Assembly: GCF_900452515.1 (NCBI RefSeq)
Contig: NZ_UGNW01000001.1
Coordinates: forward strand, 992,001-1,056,000
Source: Legionella birminghamensis
GTDB taxonomy: Bacteria > Pseudomonadota > Gammaproteobacteria > Legionellales > Legionellaceae
Length of the DNA: 64,000 nt
Reading direction: 5' to 3'
Of the stretch, positions 27,301 to 36,405 are shown in pieces. The notes under the pieces are model-generated. The model did not search any database and was not told where the DNA came from. It saw only the letters and a program-made list of their open reading frames with translations. A program made the translations under genes and the position numbers. Position 1 is the stretch's first letter. The number at the start of each line of letters is the position of its first letter.

Positions 27301-27595
27301 GGTCCTGCGGCGGGCTCATAACCTTAAACCAAATGGGGGTCTCCCCATTATGTGTCCCATAATTCGTGCTTGAAAGAATGGCTTTCAAGAAAATTAATCG
27401 GGCTTTTAACGTAGGTAAACGCGTATCAATAAATTCATAGTAATAATAGGCGTCCGTAAAGGACGATGACCCGTTTTTTTGGAAGAGAGCCCCATTCGGT
27501 GCTGTGGTGACATTTATAGGAATATAGTGGGGATTGCCAGGGTTATAATCAAATGGAAAGCCTTTACCATTAAGGGTCTTGCTAAAATTAGGCAT
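24386..27595 (-). CDS. Large coiled-coil orphan, candidate Dot/Icm effector
   Basis: A 1069-residue protein that I do not recognise. The first ~110 residues look globular with aromatic clusters (SFTDAYYYYEFIDTRLPTLK). Most of the rest is helical, Leu/Glu/Lys/Gln-rich with heptad-like stretches (SIRQELERLEGDLTRFALYQ, KKIEELQALKEELIQCNNLV), suggesting coiled coils. The C-terminus has an acidic block, GQIDDEELASLRQEENSNG, near the end, as in many Dot/Icm substrates. No signal peptide, membrane span or enzyme motif was seen. It lies between parE and apbC, 101 and 85 bases away. The effector assignment is inference from composition. Confidence 0.6.
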   Translation of the reverse strand: MPNFSKTLNGKGFPFDYNPGNPHYIPINVTTAPNGALFQKNGSSSFTDAYYYYEFIDTRLPTLKARLIFLKAILSSTNYGTHNGETPIWFKVMSPPQDPLSAGFEINYQTKSITLPDTMVINPVALAKDFLAQFPELRQNYGAVLQASTSNPAIKKLFSDDYVEELALSEDAIGLITLVNLLPAQGTLLYETSLEQIAHKIISMVLKQESNSFGLIEQYLNEKPEILDVLFKKSPRHIEGALNTLSFLGQQGEKLFNLFYEDIWRVLSAIDFTDYDRLKEDQSLILSKISPEGLSEALRKGRVNDNTLLSLKQLGMAPDETFVKQWLLETEYSQNWVAMGVALLEHFPQLVENINSEGLTGEKLIFVEKALTSTVPQERNAGYIYKNLPQQEQLIHSLESIRQELERLEGDLTRFALYQENKDKFTVPGKGLLDSKKIEELQALKEELIQCNNLVSSIDSLLSQNGSESRQIALNNLKIMLLTGKTVATLTSLRNRAYKTLEDIETIDNTIERLAALSIKLSPRNKALTERIIQKLEELYANPDEGRKLCGHLEAYKMFTSLPEFNRISERVLSEQFKNTIQNAPLYDAMLNRLKQVHSSTRITTEVPKANKNFALLFENDFYLSLDSYYSAFAERLSHATEEERQTGLQSILDVIKGAIAQTTTEEDKSIADTLEKMLTADENFQKMRTLVSQLEKESAEPLPINTPSYLNLKNAVEINKLQAALNSEEFLNKLSKLEKCLAIHQLAPSECNKAILDSLKQTALRLVNDSSPDSLAAIEKLFAQAQQIAQDFKLTEPAHLTEKQRGIYSEMVSSLASAFKGKDAATCLDYVTRKENGLQQFQAELMTRITDIEIVDTELDKPGVKGEWEKPYLQLRKELLSWPYPAVEAFPHNILNLKSMRELKSAMTRFSGHNTQLKHEVNNLFTADLTAADKASVSDASLKILDDFLNTELRTYNEAKHSGFFFKQSQERLDTIQKLHDQIKEIIATPSDESYAYRIAQALNQAEKETIQHHNQHTFKFFGKVLTSSRLANTLHQAIDHMAANGQIDDEELASLRQEENSNGIKSP

Positions 27596-27680
27596 ATAAA
27601 TTCATCCAATATTTACGTGGTTAAATATTAGCATATTGAGTAAAATGTTGTCACTCATTCCTTGTTCAAGCTATCGCTGC

Positions 27681-28754
27681 TTACTCGACAACAATATCAG
27701 GGAAGCGATCAGCATAATTCAAAGGTTTTTGCGCTAATCGAATTGCGAATTCCATAGCCGTTTGATGAAAAATATCGGCCAATGCCGGATCCTTCGAAAG
27801 GGCGGCGGGTTGTCCTTCATCGCAATGATTACGAATTGCAGTTTCCAATGGCCATTGCCCCAGCAATGGCATTTTAAATTGTTCACTCAGTTTTTCTGCG
27901 CCGCCTGTTCCAAAAATTGCATCCTGATGACCGCAGGCGCTACAGCTGTGCCAGGCCATATTTTCAATAATACCCACTACGTCAATCTGCGTTTTTTCAA
28001 ACATCATGATTGCTTTTTGCGCATCCAGTGTGGCAACGGGCTGGGGAGTACTGACTACAATGGCAGCTGCTAAGGGGATCTTCTGCACCAGGCTCAATTG
28101 AATATCCCCCGTCCCTGGTGGCAGATCGATGAATAAATAGTCCAAATCCTGCCAGAGCGTAATATCAAGCATTTGTATTAGCGCTTTGGCTAGCATGGGG
28201 CCTCGCCAAACCAGCGCCTGATCATCCGCTTGCGTCAGATATCCAATTGACATGGCCTGAATGCCATGCACTTCCACCGGTAAATAATGATCCTGTTCTA
28301 TTTTAACAGGGGAGTGGGCGCCCAGCATCAGGGGGATGCTTGGACCATAAATATCTGCATCGAGGATACCGACCCGCGCACCGGCTCTGGCAAGGGCAGT
28401 AGCCAGATTAACCGTAACCGTTGACTTGCCAACCCCCCCTTTACCGGAAGCAACCGCAATGACATTTTTAACAGCGCGTAAGCCTTTTCCGCTCATTTGC
28501 GTGCGATGCCCCTGAATTTTACTCTGCAAATCAATTTCAATTGCGGTCTCTGGTAAAATGCCTTGAGCGGTTTGCTTCAATAACTGAAGTAAATCTTCTT
28601 TAATCGTTTGAACGGGGAAGCCGGCAGTGAATTGCAATTTTATTCCTCTGCTGGTTTCAATCTGATATTTTAATCCCAGTTCTTCGATAGATTTATTGAG
28701 AAAGGGAACGTTCATTGCTGCGAGCGAATAAAGAAGTTGATCAACTTGGTTCAT
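27681..28754 (-). CDS. apbC: Fe-S cluster carrier ATPase ApbC/Mrp
   Basis: A 357-residue Mrp/NBP35-family P-loop protein that transfers Fe-S clusters to apo-enzymes. A small N-terminal DUF59-like domain (residues ~1-80) leads to VASGKGGVGKSTVTVNLATA near 105, the deviant Walker A, then ILDADIYGPSIPLMLG, DYLFIDLPPGTGDIQLSL and the cluster-binding CSACGH near 270. Length is normal. It lies 40 bases after the helicase-nuclease gene in the same direction, so co-transcription with lysAC and the helicase is plausible. Confidence 0.92.
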   Translation of the reverse strand: MNQVDQLLYSLAAMNVPFLNKSIEELGLKYQIETSRGIKLQFTAGFPVQTIKEDLLQLLKQTAQGILPETAIEIDLQSKIQGHRTQMSGKGLRAVKNVIAVASGKGGVGKSTVTVNLATALARAGARVGILDADIYGPSIPLMLGAHSPVKIEQDHYLPVEVHGIQAMSIGYLTQADDQALVWRGPMLAKALIQMLDITLWQDLDYLFIDLPPGTGDIQLSLVQKIPLAAAIVVSTPQPVATLDAQKAIMMFEKTQIDVVGIIENMAWHSCSACGHQDAIFGTGGAEKLSEQFKMPLLGQWPLETAIRNHCDEGQPAALSKDPALADIFHQTAMEFAIRLAQKPLNYADRFPDIVVE

Positions 28755-28794
28755 AATGCTGTCATCAAGGCTAAAACCGGGTAGCTTACACTAT

Positions 28795-31700
28795 TTAACT
28801 AGCGCTCACCACCGTAGTGACTTCCTTATAAACCCAATGAATCCATAGCCCGGTAGTGAGGTAATAAACGCCGCAGTGCACAGGGCGATGGTCTTTCTGG
28901 CTGATATATCGTGCATAATTGTCTACTTGCAGGCGATGTTCCTCTTGGGACAGATTACTCTCATCCCCTGTTTTGAAATCAATAATCCAGAGGATGCCGT
29001 TTTCCACAAACATTCTGTCGATTATACGTGTTGCGACCTGATTATTCTCCTCCACGAGTAATGAATACTCACTGTATTCTTCTTCGTGCTGCTGGCAAAT
29101 CCATTGCCCGACAGGATTTGACCAGAAGAGGCCAAGGTAATGTTTTATGGTTTCCATGGCCCGTTTCTGCTCGTCAAGGGAAAAGCCCTGGGTTTTCAGG
29201 TAATTAGCAGCGAAATGCCAGGGTATTTCTGCCAGGGATGATGGATGCTGTTCCCCCATCCACTGCAGCAATAAATGAATGGCCGAGCCCAGATGGCGCG
29301 GTGCATCATCTTCTGGCCAAGTTGTTGTCTGTGAAAACTGGATGCCTGTCTCAAAGCATGTACCTTGGGAGAAAAAGTCTACAGGCAGACGGTAAAGCGC
29401 TGGAAATACCTGTTCAGGCTCTTCAGCTCCCCTTTCTTCTGCAATAAACTCCTGATTCAGCAAACTTCTAAAGCTGCCATCACGGGCTTTTTCCAAATGA
29501 TCACAAAGATAAAGGCGCTTCTTGGCACGGGTCGTTGCGACATAGAGTAAACGCTGCTGCTCGTAAGCTTCTTTTTCAGAGTGAATCTCGCCGATATAAT
29601 CGTACAACTGACAGTTTTGCTGATGCGCGGCACGCACCGGCGACATCAGAAACAGCGATGTATCGGCCTGACGCGGCATTTTAAGCCAGCGGAAAAGCGG
29701 CTTATCGGACTGGGTCGATTTACTTCCTAAACCAGGAAGAATGACGGCATCAAATTCCAGTCCTTTTGATTTATGGATGGTCATAATTTGCAGCCGTGAG
29801 GTTGATGCCTCACGGGCATAAAGCGCGTTTAACTGATTCTCAAATACTTGCAGGTTTTTCAAAAGGCCATTTTCGTCATATTTTTCCAGAAGGTTTAAGA
29901 ATTGTTCAATGTCCTGTTCCTGTGCGGGTTCTAAAATGGAATCAATGTGGAACTTCTGTGCTGTAGACCTTACCCAGTTAACCAGTGATTGCTGATGCCG
30001 TTCTTTAAAAGCCTGCCTGAATTGCATGTTGGCAAATTGAATGCGGATTCGGCTATCCGGACTTAGCGACTGCAGCACCGAAGGAGTTGCCATTAAGTCC
30101 AGCAGCGGCGCCTTTTTGTCCGCATCGGCCAAATGGTATAAGTCGATCAAGGGTATACCAATAAAAGGGCTTCTCAAAAATGCTAGCCATGAAATGCGAT
30201 CTGCAGGCATGAGTAAGGCTTTGGTTAAGGACCAGATGTCCTGAAGATGGGGCAGATTGGCCAATTGTTCGATTTCCACCCCTTGAAAGGCAATACCCTG
30301 GCTGCGCAGAATAGCGATAATCGTTTGTAACTGGGAGCGTGAGCGAACAAGGATGGCAACGCTGTTGTCCGGGTATTGAGCCAACTCTGTTTTAACTATC
30401 TCTGCGACCGCTTGTGCTTCCGCCGCCTTACTGCTGAATTCTTTTGCCAGAATATGGCTGTCCGAGTCGGTTTTCAGGACATTCACCGACGGGTGAAAAG
30501 AAATAGCGCCGGATTCAATGTCATCCCGTACTGGAAAAATGGTCTTAAATTGCCGGTTAATCCATTCGATAACTGGTGCGGTGGAGCGAAAATTACTGCA
30601 CAATTCCAAAGCTTGAAGCGTGACAGGGCCAATTCCTTCCTGCCTTGCCTTTAAAAACAACCCGACTTCGGCTTGTCGAAACCGATATATCGACTGCATC
30701 GGGTCCCCAACAACAAACAGGGTTTTATTATCAGCGGGCAGCCAGCCAGAAACCAGTTTTTCAAGCAATTGATACTGCTGAATAGAGGTATCCTGAAACT
30801 CGTCAATCAGTAAGTGGTGGATGCTGTGATCCAGATAAAGGCTTAAGTCGGTTGGGTAGTCCGGTTCACCCAAGGCATGCAGCGCCTGCTGGGAGACCGC
30901 TGCGAAATCCACCTTATTTGTTCTGGCGAATGCAATTTGTAAATGGGCGGCCAACAGAGGAAGGAGAGTGAGCAGGGACTGCAGAATATCCCATTGATGT
31001 TTGTCATAAACCGGTTCGGGCAGTTTTTTTATTTTCACCAGTAAACTGCTAAAGTCAGCCAGTACTTCCAATGCCTCTAATAATTGCCTGCTCTCATTTT
31101 TAAGGGTCTGATACTCGGATTTCGGGCAGCTATTTGCTCTTAAACCCACATGATGGTCAAAGCTGCTGCGTAATTTATCCGATTTGGTCAGCAGCAGGGA
31201 AGCCAGGCCCAGGCTGATCTCTTTGTTTAATTGGCCAAACTCATCCCAGAACTTCAGCGGGTAGCGCAAGGAAGACGGATCATTTTCAATTGCCGCTACA
31301 TGCTGGCACAAACGTCTTAAGGTTTCACGCAGTGAAAAGGGAATACTTTCCTGAAAACGCTTAATCTCATGTTCTTCTATCCAGCGCAAAGCCTGTTCAA
31401 AAGACTTTTTATTCTGCTCCCGTATGGAATAAACAAGGCCTAGCCATTGTTCCCTTGTTGCCAGTAAACTGGAAAATAAATCCAGCAATTTATCCTGGCG
31501 ATTATCAAGGTGTTCAAGCAGCGCCTGAATATGGACTTGTAATTGATGATCATGAAGGCAGGTTTGCAGACATTCCCTTGCTGCCATGCGATAAATTTCA
31601 TCGGGATTCTCTGTTATCGATGCAAAATTGCTTTCCTGTTCCAACAGGGGGATTGACTGCGCCAGATATTGGCATAATGAATCGATTGTCATGACTTTCA

Positions 31701-32034
31701 GCCGGCCTGGCTGCTGTAATAACTGCCAGTTCAGGCGCTTGTTCTGTTCCAGTGCGGCTTGTGCATAGCTAAAGGTGAGTTGCTGATGGGCATTGTCAGG
31801 AGGGATATTTTGTTCAGCTTTTTCCAGGGCCAGCAGTATGCGCTCTCTCATTTCATTGGCTGCTTTACGGGTAAAAGTCAGTGCAATGATTTGTTCCGGG
31901 GCCTGTACGCGGCTGAGCAGCCGTAAAAAGCGCTGGGTAAGCAATTCAGTTTTGCCTGATCCGGCTGGTGCCTGAACAATATAAGACTGCGCAGGGTTAG
32001 TAGCCTGCGCGCGTTGGTCTGCATCCTGAAGCAT
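28795..32034 (-). CDS. UvrD/RecB/AddA-type helicase-nuclease
   Basis: A 1079-residue superfamily 1A helicase. Motif I APAGSGKTELLTQRF is near residue 22, motif II LIDEFQDTS near 413, motif III VGDPMQSIYRFRQ near 435, motif V TIHKSKGLEFDAVILPG near 752 and motif VI LYVATTRAKKRLYL near 825. A C-terminal PD-(D/E)XK nuclease of the RecB type (RIIDRMFVENGILWIIDFKTG, near 1013) is present, so this is a full AddA-like helicase-nuclease of recombinational repair. I took the ATG at 32034, which follows the lysAC stop by one base (TAATATG), suggesting translational coupling; a TTG at 32046 is the alternative. No addB-like partner is adjacent in this window. Confidence 0.88.
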   Translation of the reverse strand: MLQDADQRAQATNPAQSYIVQAPAGSGKTELLTQRFLRLLSRVQAPEQIIALTFTRKAANEMRERILLALEKAEQNIPPDNAHQQLTFSYAQAALEQNKRLNWQLLQQPGRLKVMTIDSLCQYLAQSIPLLEQESNFASITENPDEIYRMAARECLQTCLHDHQLQVHIQALLEHLDNRQDKLLDLFSSLLATREQWLGLVYSIREQNKKSFEQALRWIEEHEIKRFQESIPFSLRETLRRLCQHVAAIENDPSSLRYPLKFWDEFGQLNKEISLGLASLLLTKSDKLRSSFDHHVGLRANSCPKSEYQTLKNESRQLLEALEVLADFSSLLVKIKKLPEPVYDKHQWDILQSLLTLLPLLAAHLQIAFARTNKVDFAAVSQQALHALGEPDYPTDLSLYLDHSIHHLLIDEFQDTSIQQYQLLEKLVSGWLPADNKTLFVVGDPMQSIYRFRQAEVGLFLKARQEGIGPVTLQALELCSNFRSTAPVIEWINRQFKTIFPVRDDIESGAISFHPSVNVLKTDSDSHILAKEFSSKAAEAQAVAEIVKTELAQYPDNSVAILVRSRSQLQTIIAILRSQGIAFQGVEIEQLANLPHLQDIWSLTKALLMPADRISWLAFLRSPFIGIPLIDLYHLADADKKAPLLDLMATPSVLQSLSPDSRIRIQFANMQFRQAFKERHQQSLVNWVRSTAQKFHIDSILEPAQEQDIEQFLNLLEKYDENGLLKNLQVFENQLNALYAREASTSRLQIMTIHKSKGLEFDAVILPGLGSKSTQSDKPLFRWLKMPRQADTSLFLMSPVRAAHQQNCQLYDYIGEIHSEKEAYEQQRLLYVATTRAKKRLYLCDHLEKARDGSFRSLLNQEFIAEERGAEEPEQVFPALYRLPVDFFSQGTCFETGIQFSQTTTWPEDDAPRHLGSAIHLLLQWMGEQHPSSLAEIPWHFAANYLKTQGFSLDEQKRAMETIKHYLGLFWSNPVGQWICQQHEEEYSEYSLLVEENNQVATRIIDRMFVENGILWIIDFKTGDESNLSQEEHRLQVDNYARYISQKDHRPVHCGVYYLTTGLWIHWVYKEVTTVVSAS

Positions 32035-32035
32035 A

Positions 32036-34597
32036 TTAGTCAACAACTATTTCCTGGGCGGGGGGACGCAGATTGTAATTTGAACCCATGCAATGGCCAT
32101 AAGCGCCGGTATTGGCAATCAGCATAATGTCATTTTCAAAGGTTTTTGGCATCAGCCGGTTGTAACCCAGGGTATCCCCAGATTCACAGATAGGCCCTAC
32201 AATATGGGCAAATCCCGCTTTTTCGTCATTGAGCCTGCTCAGGTTAACGATTTCATGGTAAGCGCCATACAATGAGGGGCGAACAAGGGAGTTCATCCCT
32301 GTTTCAATCCCGATAAAACGGACTCTGCCTTTGTCCTTGCATTGGGTTACCCTGGCAAGAATGACGCCGCTGTTAGCAACAAAATAACGCCCAGGTTCCA
32401 GCCAGAAAGACAATTGGGGAAACTGGGATTTAATCGCCAGCAAAGAACTGTCGAATGCTGCAAGATCCAGAGGGCGCTGCCCTGGCTTCTCAGCAACACC
32501 CAGGCCGCCGCCAAGGTTGATGATGCTGATTTCGGGAAACAGCTTGGTAAAATTAGCAAGCATTCGGGCTGTATCCTGCCATAAATCCGGCGTTAAAATG
32601 CCGCTACCTGAGTGGGAGTGCAAACCGACAACCTGAATTTTTAGCTCGGCAACGAGTTCTGCTGCAAGGGGCAAGTCATTCTGGGGAATACCAAATTTGG
32701 ACTCGTTCCCAGCGGTACTGACAAATTTGTGATGACCGGCGCCTGTGCCTGGATCGACCCTTAAGAAAAGTTTACGGTTTCTGAATAGCTCAGGCCAGGT
32801 CTGTAAAGGATAAAGATTGTCAATGGTCAGATGACATTCCAGATTCAGGGCAAACTCATATTCTGCACGTGGGGCAAAGTTGGGTGTAAACAAAATTCTT
32901 TCGCGATTAATTTCAGGAAAGAGCTTCAGGACATGCTCAAGTTCATTAATCGAAACACACTCAAAACCGATGCCTTTATCATATAAGGTTCTAAGAATTT
33001 CAGGATAGGGATTAGCCTTCACTGAATAGAACAAGGCATCAATCGATTCCAGGGCAAGCAATTCATCGGCTTTTTGCTGTTGGGTTTCCCGGTCATAGGC
33101 ATAGCAGGGGGAATATTGCTGCGCCAAATCGAGTAACTGTTCGCGCTTGCTTTCCCACCAGGGTGTTCTTGGGACTTCCGGTTTGCCAAACTCTTCATGC
33201 CAGCTTTTTGAATAGTAGAAGCTTTGTGGATTGTTTTCAATTAAGAGATGATGCAATTTCTGGCAGAGTTTTTCCGCATGAGACTCATCCACCACAAAGG
33301 TCAGGTTAAGGTCATTTGATGCCAATGACATCAGATAAATCTGTTTGGCTTCAAATAACTCGAGAGTAGGCCCTAATTGCGGCAATACCGTACGGATATG
33401 ATGACCTACCAGACTGACAGCGCTGCAAGGCTCAATGACTTTAGCGCGGCCGAAACGGTTTAGATCTGTGATTAATGCATTTAAAATTTCCCGGTCCCGT
33501 AATTTGGCACTGCTATCCAGTGACAGGGTAACGTTAAACTCGGAAGAAGAGAGCAGGTCAACAGAAAATCCATGATGCTTAAAGGCGGCAAAAACATCTG
33601 CAAGGAACCCCACTTGCTGCCACATATTAAGGGTATCGATTGAGATAAGGATAATACTGTGTTTGACCTGAATGGATTTAATAGGCGGAGCCAGTTCATC
33701 ACTCTCTTTTGAAATCATTGTCCCGGAATGCTCAGGCATACGGGTAAATCGGACAGCCATGGGAATGTGGGCATTGCGGACAGGCGGCAGGCAATTGGGG
33801 TGCAATACTTTCGCACCCATTGACGCAATTTCCTGCGCTTCATCGTAATTAAGTTGTTTTAGCAGCCTCGCATGCGGCATTTGATGAGGGTTTGCAGTGT
33901 AAATACCGGGCACATCAGTCCAGATTTCACAAAGGCTTGCCTCAAGTTTTGCTGCCAGAAGCGCTGCTGAAGTGTCTGAGCCGCCGCGTCCCAGTAATAC
34001 CGTATCGCCTTGCGGATTTGCAGCAAAGAAGCCCTGGGTGATAATTGCCTGATGCCCTGAGTCTAGCAATTCGCTGGCCAGTTGCGGATTAGGTTCGCTG
34101 TGGCAGCGGGCTGCCAGATAGTTAATGGAATCACCACCGGGAATCGGAGTAGACACTAGGGCCTGACGCACATCATACCAAAGGCAGTTTATGCCCTTTG
34201 CCTTAAGAAAGGCATGTCCTAGCCGGGTCATCATGATTTCACCCAGTGAAAGCACTTGCGCACGGGTTTTTGCCGGGGCTTCACGCAGAAGGGCAATCCC
34301 GGTTAACCATTTATCCAGTTGTTCCAGTTCATTTTGAATCAGGGAGGGTGATAAACCCAATTCGTCAATCAGTTTCAGATGGCTTTGCTCAATGTCCTCA
34401 TAAATACTTGCATGCTGATCTAACAAAGCCGCATCGATCGCCTGTTCGAGCTTATTGGATATCTGAGTCATGGCCGAGCAGACAATGATTGGCTGTAAGC
34501 CATTTTTTATGTGCCGCTGAGTAATAAAGCTAATATTTTCCCAGGTTTGTAATGAGGAGACGCTAGTGCCTCCAAATTTGGTTACTATTTGCTGCAT
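32036..34597 (-). CDS. lysAC: Bifunctional aspartate kinase / diaminopimelate decarboxylase
   Basis: An 853-residue fusion carrying the first and last enzymes of lysine synthesis. Residues 1-~290 form aspartate kinase (IVTKFGGTSVSSLQTWENI; VLLGRGGSDTSAALLAAKL; EIWTDVPGIYTANP), and ~300-450 hold ACT regulatory domains. From ~490 follows the PLP-dependent decarboxylase (ALFYSVKANPYPEILRTL near 529 with the PLP Lys; VGLHSHSGSGI near 660; INLGGGLGV; PGRYFVANSG; GPICESGDTLG). Lysine or threonine may feed back through the ACT pair. The product also feeds peptidoglycan, through diaminopimelate. I used the ATG at 34597; a TTG at 34612 would add five residues. Confidence 0.93.
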   Translation of the reverse strand: MQQIVTKFGGTSVSSLQTWENISFITQRHIKNGLQPIIVCSAMTQISNKLEQAIDAALLDQHASIYEDIEQSHLKLIDELGLSPSLIQNELEQLDKWLTGIALLREAPAKTRAQVLSLGEIMMTRLGHAFLKAKGINCLWYDVRQALVSTPIPGGDSINYLAARCHSEPNPQLASELLDSGHQAIITQGFFAANPQGDTVLLGRGGSDTSAALLAAKLEASLCEIWTDVPGIYTANPHQMPHARLLKQLNYDEAQEIASMGAKVLHPNCLPPVRNAHIPMAVRFTRMPEHSGTMISKESDELAPPIKSIQVKHSIILISIDTLNMWQQVGFLADVFAAFKHHGFSVDLLSSSEFNVTLSLDSSAKLRDREILNALITDLNRFGRAKVIEPCSAVSLVGHHIRTVLPQLGPTLELFEAKQIYLMSLASNDLNLTFVVDESHAEKLCQKLHHLLIENNPQSFYYSKSWHEEFGKPEVPRTPWWESKREQLLDLAQQYSPCYAYDRETQQQKADELLALESIDALFYSVKANPYPEILRTLYDKGIGFECVSINELEHVLKLFPEINRERILFTPNFAPRAEYEFALNLECHLTIDNLYPLQTWPELFRNRKLFLRVDPGTGAGHHKFVSTAGNESKFGIPQNDLPLAAELVAELKIQVVGLHSHSGSGILTPDLWQDTARMLANFTKLFPEISIINLGGGLGVAEKPGQRPLDLAAFDSSLLAIKSQFPQLSFWLEPGRYFVANSGVILARVTQCKDKGRVRFIGIETGMNSLVRPSLYGAYHEIVNLSRLNDEKAGFAHIVGPICESGDTLGYNRLMPKTFENDIMLIANTGAYGHCMGSNYNLRPPAQEIVVD

Positions 34598-34749
34598 AAT
34601 TTTTCCGCACAAAAAAAGACCACATTAACATGGAGTCCTTAGCTATGACAAGTGTCAGGTAAATTAAAACCAATGTGATTTTAAATGCGTCATCTTGGAT
34701 TTTTTCTTTCTAATCAAGCACTTTATTTTGGAATATTTTGATTGAATCG

Positions 34750-34777
34750 TTGAAAACTATTGTAATTCATTTATTAT
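34750..34777 (+). promoter_or_regulatory. Putative sigma-70 promoter of the FadL-type gene
   Basis: TTGAAA at 34750-34755, a 16-base spacer and TATTAT at 34772-34777. Transcription would start near 34784, about 75 bases before the GTG start. The AT-rich surroundings make chance matches common. Confidence 0.5.
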
Positions 34778-34858
34778 CTTTGTTTTGGTTGAACGGTGGT
34801 GTTTTACACAGTTTTACTTAATTTATTTTTGGGATGCATTAATAGTAAGGAGCGTCGA

Positions 34859-36295
34859 GTGAAGAGCATGCAAAAACCCATACGAACAATGGTCAGTGCT
34901 GCTGTTATATCAATGATGGCTGTAAGTGCTGCAAATGCAGGGGCATTTTCTCTGTATACTGAAAGTGCAGGATATGTGATTGGAAACTATGCTGCGGGTG
35001 CTGCTGCCGAAGCTGCTGATGCGTCCACAGGTTGGTACAATCCTGCTGGTCTGGCATTGCTGCATAATCAACAAGTCGTAACCAGCGGTGTCGGTGTTTT
35101 CCCAAGCAGTAAATTATCAGGCACATCCACTTTCAGATCATTTTCCGGGCTTCCGTTCCCAGCAAATCTTTATATTCAGTCTTATAATGGTGTGCAGGGT
35201 GCGAATGAGGCCTTCGTTCCTGCTTTCCATTATGCGCTGCCCATTACAGATCGCGCGACTTTCGGTTTGAGCGTAGTATCTCCTTTTGGTTTGTCTACTG
35301 AATGGGATCGTACTGATCCAATGCGTTATCAAGGTACATTCAGTGAGCTGATTACCACTAACGTATCCCCTGAAATTGGCGGTATGATTACCGATAATTT
35401 CTCTCTGGGTGCCGGTATTGACCTGCAATATGCACGCGTTAAATTTAACAGCGTCCTGGGTGTTCCTACTGTAGCAAACGTTATAACTGGAAACCCTTTT
35501 GCACTGGATTCGCCTTCCTATAACAAAGGAAATTCTTTCGGTGTTGGTTTCCATGCCGGTGCGATGTATATGTTCAATGATAATCACTCCCGTATCGGTT
35601 TGAATTATCAATCCAAGATGAACCATACATTCCATGGGTATAGCCGTTTAAGCGGTCCCTTTGCTACTCCTGGATTGAATTTGACTAGTCCTTTGAGTGT
35701 TATTACTTCCTGCACAACTTGTACTTTCACAAGTCACAATTTGTCTAGTAACAATCTGGATTTCCCTGACATTGTCACATTAAGCGGATACCACGATGTT
35801 AATGATAAGTTAGCTCTGTTGGGTTCTGTGGTTTATACCGGCTGGAGCACAATCAGAACAATTGAACTGAGAAATGTAGCTGCGTTTTCTCAAGGTATTG
35901 GCCAGGTGAAAGCGAATTCCATTTCCAGTGAATACTATGACAATGCATGGCGTGCTGCCATTGGTGCGAACTATAAGTTTAATGACCAGTGGATGCTGCG
36001 TGTAGGCGGTGGATATGATCAGACTCCAACTACTGATGCTAACCGTACAGTTCGTTTGCCAGATGCTGATCGCTGGGCTCTGTCTGTGGGCGGTCACTAC
36101 CAATGGCGTTCTGATATTGGTTTCGATGCTGGCTGGACTCATCTGTTTGCTGCAGGTGATCCAACACTTAACAAAAATCAGACAACCACCAGCTTTACTA
36201 CTAACGTAAATGCAACAGCGAAAGTAAGAGCAGACCTGGTTGGCCTGCAAGCAACCTGGACGATGGATCAAGTTGCTCCTGTTGTTACAAAATAA
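34859..36295 (+). CDS. FadL/OmpP1-type outer-membrane transporter
   Basis: A 478-residue outer-membrane protein of the FadL family, which passes long-chain fatty acids and other hydrophobic compounds. A signal peptide (MQKPIRTMVSAAVISMMAVS, cleavage at ANA-G) is followed by the N-terminal hatch AGAFSLYTESAGYVIGNYAA and the signature STGWYNPAGLALL. The pattern of alternating strands ends with the aromatic-poor but typical VRADLVGLQATWTMDQVAP. A CTTC motif (VITSCTTCTFTSHNL) in a predicted loop is unusual. I chose GTG at 34859 because AAGGAG lies six bases upstream. A strong terminator follows at 36308. Confidence 0.9.
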   Translation: MKSMQKPIRTMVSAAVISMMAVSAANAGAFSLYTESAGYVIGNYAAGAAAEAADASTGWYNPAGLALLHNQQVVTSGVGVFPSSKLSGTSTFRSFSGLPFPANLYIQSYNGVQGANEAFVPAFHYALPITDRATFGLSVVSPFGLSTEWDRTDPMRYQGTFSELITTNVSPEIGGMITDNFSLGAGIDLQYARVKFNSVLGVPTVANVITGNPFALDSPSYNKGNSFGVGFHAGAMYMFNDNHSRIGLNYQSKMNHTFHGYSRLSGPFATPGLNLTSPLSVITSCTTCTFTSHNLSSNNLDFPDIVTLSGYHDVNDKLALLGSVVYTGWSTIRTIELRNVAAFSQGIGQVKANSISSEYYDNAWRAAIGANYKFNDQWMLRVGGGYDQTPTTDANRTVRLPDADRWALSVGGHYQWRSDIGFDAGWTHLFAAGDPTLNKNQTTTSFTTNVNATAKVRADLVGLQATWTMDQVAPVVTK

Positions 36296-36307
36296 TGTAA
36301 CGACAGT

Positions 36308-36335
36308 AAAAAAGCCACCCACGGGTGGCTTTTTT
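36308..36335 (+). terminator. Terminator of the FadL-type gene
   Basis: AAAAAGCCACCC and GGGTGGCTTTTT form a long GC-rich stem with a two-base loop, followed by T residues, 13 bases after the stop. Confidence 0.92.
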
Positions 36336-36405
36336 ATTGGTATGACTCTTTATAAGCGCAACGCATCAAGGTTTGATAATCAATAGGGAATACAGGAATA
36401 TCATT

